Shown: piece after piece, positions 60,920 through 64,000 of the stretch | Layout of the letters: each line of letters opens with the position of its first letter | How positions within the stretch are numbered: position 1 is the stretch's first letter | DNA from: Oceanirhabdus seepicola | GTDB taxonomy: Bacteria > Bacillota > Clostridia > Clostridiales > Clostridiaceae | Direction: 5' to 3' | NCBI RefSeq assembly: GCF_023684385.1 | Contig: NZ_JAGSOJ010000001.1 | Location: 1,387,146-1,451,145 of the forward strand | Length of the DNA stretch: 64,000 bases | Notes under the pieces: model-generated | Database searches by the model: none | What the model was told of the DNA's origin: nothing | The model's input: the letters and a program-made list of their open reading frames with translations, nothing else | Position numbers and translations under genes: made by a program

Positions 60920-61920
60920 TATACTCCCTCCCTTATCATTTCTCTGTTAATTAGCTTAACATTAATAACAAATAACATTCCCAAAATAATTCCCCAACAA
61001 ATATAGTAATAAGGATTAAATATTAGATTATTAAAGAAGGCATTATATAAATTATTAAATAAATAATACGTTGGAAAGAATTTAATTCCCGACCAATTAA
61101 TTGGAGAACTTACAAACAAAAATACTGGAGAAGTAAATAGAATAACTATAATTATATATGCAAATATAAATTGCTTAAAATTCTTATAAATAAGAGAAAA
61201 TATATATCCTAGTGTCACCATAATGGGTGCTAACAGAAGAATTTGAATAATTACATCCCCAAATACTTTTGAAAAAACACCATAGTCAATATTGATAATG
61301 GACAAGATTGTCGCAAAGATTATTTCAATACTTGTAAAAACTAATATCTTCGAAAGAATGAGCAATATCTTGTGTATAGGCATAATACTATATACATTTA
61401 AAACTCCCATCTCTTTTTCCTTAAAAAAAATTGCAGCAATTGAAAGAAAGCTTATGGCAGTAATTTCAAAGAATACTACAACGCTAGTCATTTCTAGCCG
61501 TCTTTTTATTTCTAAATTTTCTTGTTTTAGTACCTCTACATTAACATCTGTATTATTCCCTTCTAAAAGATTATTGGCATAAAGTTTTTTCATGTTATTT
61601 ACCTTTGCATCACCTGAGTCCTTTAAAATAATTTTTGATTCACTTCCTATATCTAAAATGCCAATCCCCTCTTTATCTGAATCAAGCTTTTTATATAATT
61701 CGTCTTCACTTGCTACAGAAAAAATATTATTTTGTGTGAAAACATCCACAGAATTCTCATCATAAACATAAATAGAATAAGGTTCAATATCTACTTTAGA
61801 ATAGATAAAACCAATATAAAAGCTGTATACAATCAAAGAACCTATCATAACAAAGATCATTTTACTTTTAAAAATTATCTTTAAATCATTCTTAATGATT
61901 GCAAGTAATTGTTTACCCAT
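60919..61920 (-). CDS. ABC transporter permease, first
   Basis: 333 residues with the same layout as its partner: helix 1 (MIFVMIGSLIVYSFYIGFIY), an outer domain, then five helices (e.g. SVVVFFEITAISFLSIAAIFF). ABC-2 type permease. It overlaps the ATPase gene stop by 8 bases and the next permease start by 1, so all three are translationally coupled. The substrate is unknown; such trios export peptides, lipids or antibiotics. Confidence 0.86.
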   Translation of the reverse strand: MGKQLLAIIKNDLKIIFKSKMIFVMIGSLIVYSFYIGFIYSKVDIEPYSIYVYDENSVDVFTQNNIFSVASEDELYKKLDSDKEGIGILDIGSESKIILKDSGDAKVNNMKKLYANNLLEGNNTDVNVEVLKQENLEIKRRLEMTSVVVFFEITAISFLSIAAIFFKEKEMGVLNVYSIMPIHKILLILSKILVFTSIEIIFATILSIINIDYGVFSKVFGDVIIQILLLAPIMVTLGYIFSLIYKNFKQFIFAYIIIVILFTSPVFLFVSSPINWSGIKFFPTYYLFNNLYNAFFNNLIFNPYYYICWGIILGMLFVINVKLINREMIREGV

Positions 61921-62650
61921 CTGAGAGCCTCCTCCCTGTGAGTTTTACAAATACATCTTCTAATGTACTCTCTCCTGAATCACCATAAGTAGATTTTAAA
62001 TTTCTAGGAGTGTCAATAGTTTCTACATATCCATCACTTATAAATGCCACTCTATCACAAAGTTCATCAGCCACAAACATATTGTGAGTGGTCAAAAATA
62101 TAGTAGTCCCCTTTTCCTTTTCCTTTTTGATAATGTTTTTTATTAATATCGCTCCCGCAGGATCAAGTCCACTAATTGGTTCATCTAAAAAGAGAATTCT
62201 AGGATTGTTTATTAAACTACGCGCTACACTGGTTCGTTGCTTCATTCCTTTTGAATAATGCTTAACTTGTTTTTTTCTGTATTCAGTTTTTAATTCCACA
62301 CAATCTAGAAGTTCTTCTATATCTCTAATATTGCTTTTCTTATAAAAGCTAGAGAAATACTTAAGATTATCAACTGCACTAAGAGTATTATAGAGATATG
62401 GTATTTCAAAAAGAACACCTATATCCTCGTAGAACAATCTTGTTTTATTCTTGATATCCTCGTAATTTATTAGAATATCTCCCTGATTACCACTTAGAAC
62501 CCCCATCAAGAGTTTTTGAGTTGTAGATTTTCCAGAACCATTTGGACCTAAGAAACCAAATATTTCTCCTTCCTTCACATGAAAATTAATATCTTTTAAT
62601 ATTTTTTTATTCTTATAATATCCAAATGATAGATTGTTCACCCTAATCAT
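61913..62650 (-). CDS. ABC transporter ATP-binding protein
   Basis: 245 residues from ATG 62650, whose ATG overlaps the stop of the small upstream ORF (ATGATTAG). Walker A is GPNGSGKST (35-43), the signature is YSKGMKQR, Walker B is RILFLDEP, and the switch His lies in FLTTHN. It energises the two permeases downstream. Further in-frame ATGs at 62656 and 62662 exist; 62650 gives the usual MIRVNNLSFGY start and the tight overlap. Confidence 0.93.
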   Translation of the reverse strand: MIRVNNLSFGYYKNKKILKDINFHVKEGEIFGFLGPNGSGKSTTQKLLMGVLSGNQGDILINYEDIKNKTRLFYEDIGVLFEIPYLYNTLSAVDNLKYFSSFYKKSNIRDIEELLDCVELKTEYRKKQVKHYSKGMKQRTSVARSLINNPRILFLDEPISGLDPAGAILIKNIIKKEKEKGTTIFLTTHNMFVADELCDRVAFISDGYVETIDTPRNLKSTYGDSGESTLEDVFVKLTGRRLSDG

Positions 62651-62777
62651 TTTCATCACCATTTATGTTTTTTTTCTTATTATTTAGTTTCCTTAAAAAT
62701 TTCATTTTTAATGGTAATGTTACAATTACCACCACAATAATTATCATCCACCAATACAATTCCATACCTAAAAACAT
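62643..62777 (-). CDS. Small membrane protein, 44 residues
   Basis: ATG 62777 has AGGAGG 8 bases upstream, a strong RBS. It codes for one membrane helix (YWWMIIIVVVIVTLPL) and a basic-to-acidic tail (RKLNNKKKNINGDEND). Its TAG overlaps the ATPase start by coupling (ATGATTAG). First gene of the ABC operon. Single-helix micro-proteins at the head of ABC operons can be regulators or assembly factors; the function here is unknown. Confidence 0.72.
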   Translation of the reverse strand: MFLGMELYWWMIIIVVVIVTLPLKMKFLRKLNNKKKNINGDEND

Positions 62778-62869
62778 CTTGATAACCTCCTATTATTTTG
62801 ATTAACCTAATATTATCAAAATAATTAATCATCAAGATGTCTCTCATGTGTCATGGATGTGAAATATTA

Positions 62870-63027
62870 GGCAGGTGAAAATAAATAACAAGTCAAAGAT
62901 GCGAAGTATATTTGGCAAAATACGAAGAGTTGGGTTCCGTTGATAGTGGTGCTCTCAGCGGGTTCCAAGGATGAAGTAGTTTGCCAAATAGACGAGTGTA
63001 CTGACTTGTTATTTATTTGAACTTGCC
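62870..63027. repeat. MITE-like repeat family 2, copy A (full)
   Basis: 26-bp imperfect terminal inverted repeats (GGCAGGTGAAAATAAATAAC... and, inverted, GGCAAGTTCAAATAAATAAC..., both continuing AAGTCA), then an inner stem TATTTGGCAAA/TTTGCCAAATA. The core hairpin is UUGG-guu-CCGUUGA / UCAGCGG-guu-CCAA. No ORF inside. Its right end supplies the last four codons and the stop of the sensor kinase gene. Confidence 0.85.
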
Positions 63028-64000
63028 GTATATTTCAAAATAAAAAACTACTCCACTTCCTTCATTTTTTACCCCATATATAAAATCATGTAATTTAAAA
63101 ATCTCTGATGCCGTGGCTAGTCCAATTCCATTACCACCAGTTTTTTTATTTCTAGATGAATCAAGTCTATAAAATCGTTGCCAAATATATTGTATCTTAT
63201 CTTCTGGAATAGGTTCACTTGTATTAAAAATACTAACCTTCACCTTATTTTTTTCTTGTTTAACACTTAATTTTATCAAACCATTATCAGTCACATATTT
63301 ATAAGCATTTAATATTAAATTTGAAATTGCCTTTGCTAATTTTTCTCTATCTCCAGTTATAAAAATAGGTTCCTTTTCAAAGTCACATTCAACATTAAAG
63401 TCCTTATTTGCAGAATCTATTAAAATCCTACCTGCAATTTCTTCAATAAGCCTTATGATATCAAAACTTTGATAATTCACTTCTACTGCCCTTGTTTCAA
63501 TGGAGGATAAATCCAAAAGTTCTACTATAAGATTATTTAATTTATCCGTTTCTTCTATAATAGTATTAATGTACTCAGATTGTTTTTCTGGAGTTATATC
63601 ATCTTCTATTGCCTCAGCATATGCTTTTACAGTTCCTAATGGCGTCTTGATTTCATGCGCTAAATTGTCAGTAAGATCTCTGTGTATCTTTAACAATTCT
63701 TTCTTTTCTTCAATTTCTGTTTCTAAACTCATTATTGTTCTATTTAGTTTACTAGATACCAAATTTAGATTATTAGATAATTCCCCAAGTTCATCATTAG
63801 ATGAAATATTACATTTTACTGAAAAATCTAATTGTACAATCTTAGATACAGCTTCATTTATTTCTATTAAGGGTTTTGCTAGTATTTTGTTATAATAATA
63901 CGAAAAGAATAAAATAGAAATTATTGCAACTATAGAGATAACATTAATCTTATTTCCACTAATATTCATTGTAGTTAATTGAGGATATAAACTAAGAAGC
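63013..64000 (-). CDS. Sensor histidine kinase, 5' truncated by window edge
   Basis: The frame is open to the window edge (no stop upstream of the ATG at 63969), so this is the C-terminal part; about 318 residues follow that internal Met. Last membrane helix (VISIVAIISILFFSYYYNK), HAMP, H-box DNLAHEIKTPLG (phosphoaccepting His), N-box NLILNAYKYV, and G-box KTGGNGIGLA. It should phosphorylate a response regulator encoded outside the window. Its last residues GKFK and stop come from the family-2 repeat. It lies upstream of the ABC operon on the same strand, so it may control it. Confidence 0.93.
   Translation of the reverse strand, partial: LLSLYPQLTTMNISGNKINVISIVAIISILFFSYYYNKILAKPLIEINEAVSKIVQLDFSVKCNISSNDELGELSNNLNLVSSKLNRTIMSLETEIEEKKELLKIHRDLTDNLAHEIKTPLGTVKAYAEAIEDDITPEKQSEYINTIIEETDKLNNLIVELLDLSSIETRAVEVNYQSFDIIRLIEEIAGRILIDSANKDFNVECDFEKEPIFITGDREKLAKAISNLILNAYKYVTDNGLIKLSVKQEKNKVKVSIFNTSEPIPEDKIQYIWQRFYRLDSSRNKKTGGNGIGLATASEIFKLHDFIYGVKNEGSGVVFYFEIYGKFK

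Overview
The window is AT-rich, compact and bacterial. It has strong AGGAGG-type ribosome binding sites, frequent TTG/GTG starts, spore-surface type proteins, an argS T-box leader and clostridial-type families (DUF3794/SPOCS, DUF1540, CPBP proteases, DUF3343). It fits an anaerobic spore former of the genus Clostridium in the broad sense; the species cannot be named from the sequence alone. No rRNA, tRNA, CRISPR array, prophage or replication origin was seen.

Layout. 1-15 kb looks like a spore-surface region. It holds a truncated Cys-rich protein with a Pro-Thr linker, two GT27-like family 2 glycosyltransferases, a CgeB-like glycosyltransferase, a polysaccharide pyruvyl transferase, two paralogous SPOCS-type proteins with variable repeat tails, Cys-rich small proteins, a TPR-glycosyltransferase, a collagen-like GXY protein and two more SPOCS-like Cys-rich proteins. 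Inside it lies a selenium-linked pair: an EF2568-type cysteine desulfurase and a DUF3343 Se/S-carrier-like protein. 15-19.7 kb holds an HD-GYP phosphodiesterase, a chemoreceptor, and two adjacent small genes (DUF1540; CopZ-like zinc/Fe-S protein). Each of these two has one in-frame TGA and an otherwise intact frame.

20-58 kb is accessory and housekeeping sequence: peptidase S66, acetyltransferases, hydrolases, argS with an Arg T-box, an XRE-TPR regulator, an HD-PhzF fusion, an arsenic operon (arsR-acr3-arsC-arsD-arsA-phosphoesterase) with a second arsR and an arsR relic, a DUF692/MNIO enzyme, a nucleotide-sugar dehydrogenase, CPBP proteases, Nudix enzymes, a sugar kinase, a second chemoreceptor and an M29-like peptidase. 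This stretch, and only this stretch, is peppered with a palindromic element (GGGACGGTTCAT...ATGAACCGTCCC): 12 full copies and 7 solo arms. One REP-associated tyrosine transposase (RAYT) sits between two copies and is the likely source. 59-64 kb holds a DUF4269 gene and an ABC exporter operon with a 44-residue membrane ORF overlapping it, next to a sensor kinase that runs off the right edge.

Most interesting points: (1) a RAYT with its own dispersed palindromes, some as near-identical pairs enclosing single genes; (2) the tandem in-frame-TGA genes, each with a small hairpin placed like a bacterial SECIS, in a genome that also carries selenium-linked genes; (3) a second, MITE-like repeat whose inner hairpin shows compensatory base changes between two copies; (4) several decayed duplicates (arsR, Nudix, zinc phospholipase) recording local duplications.
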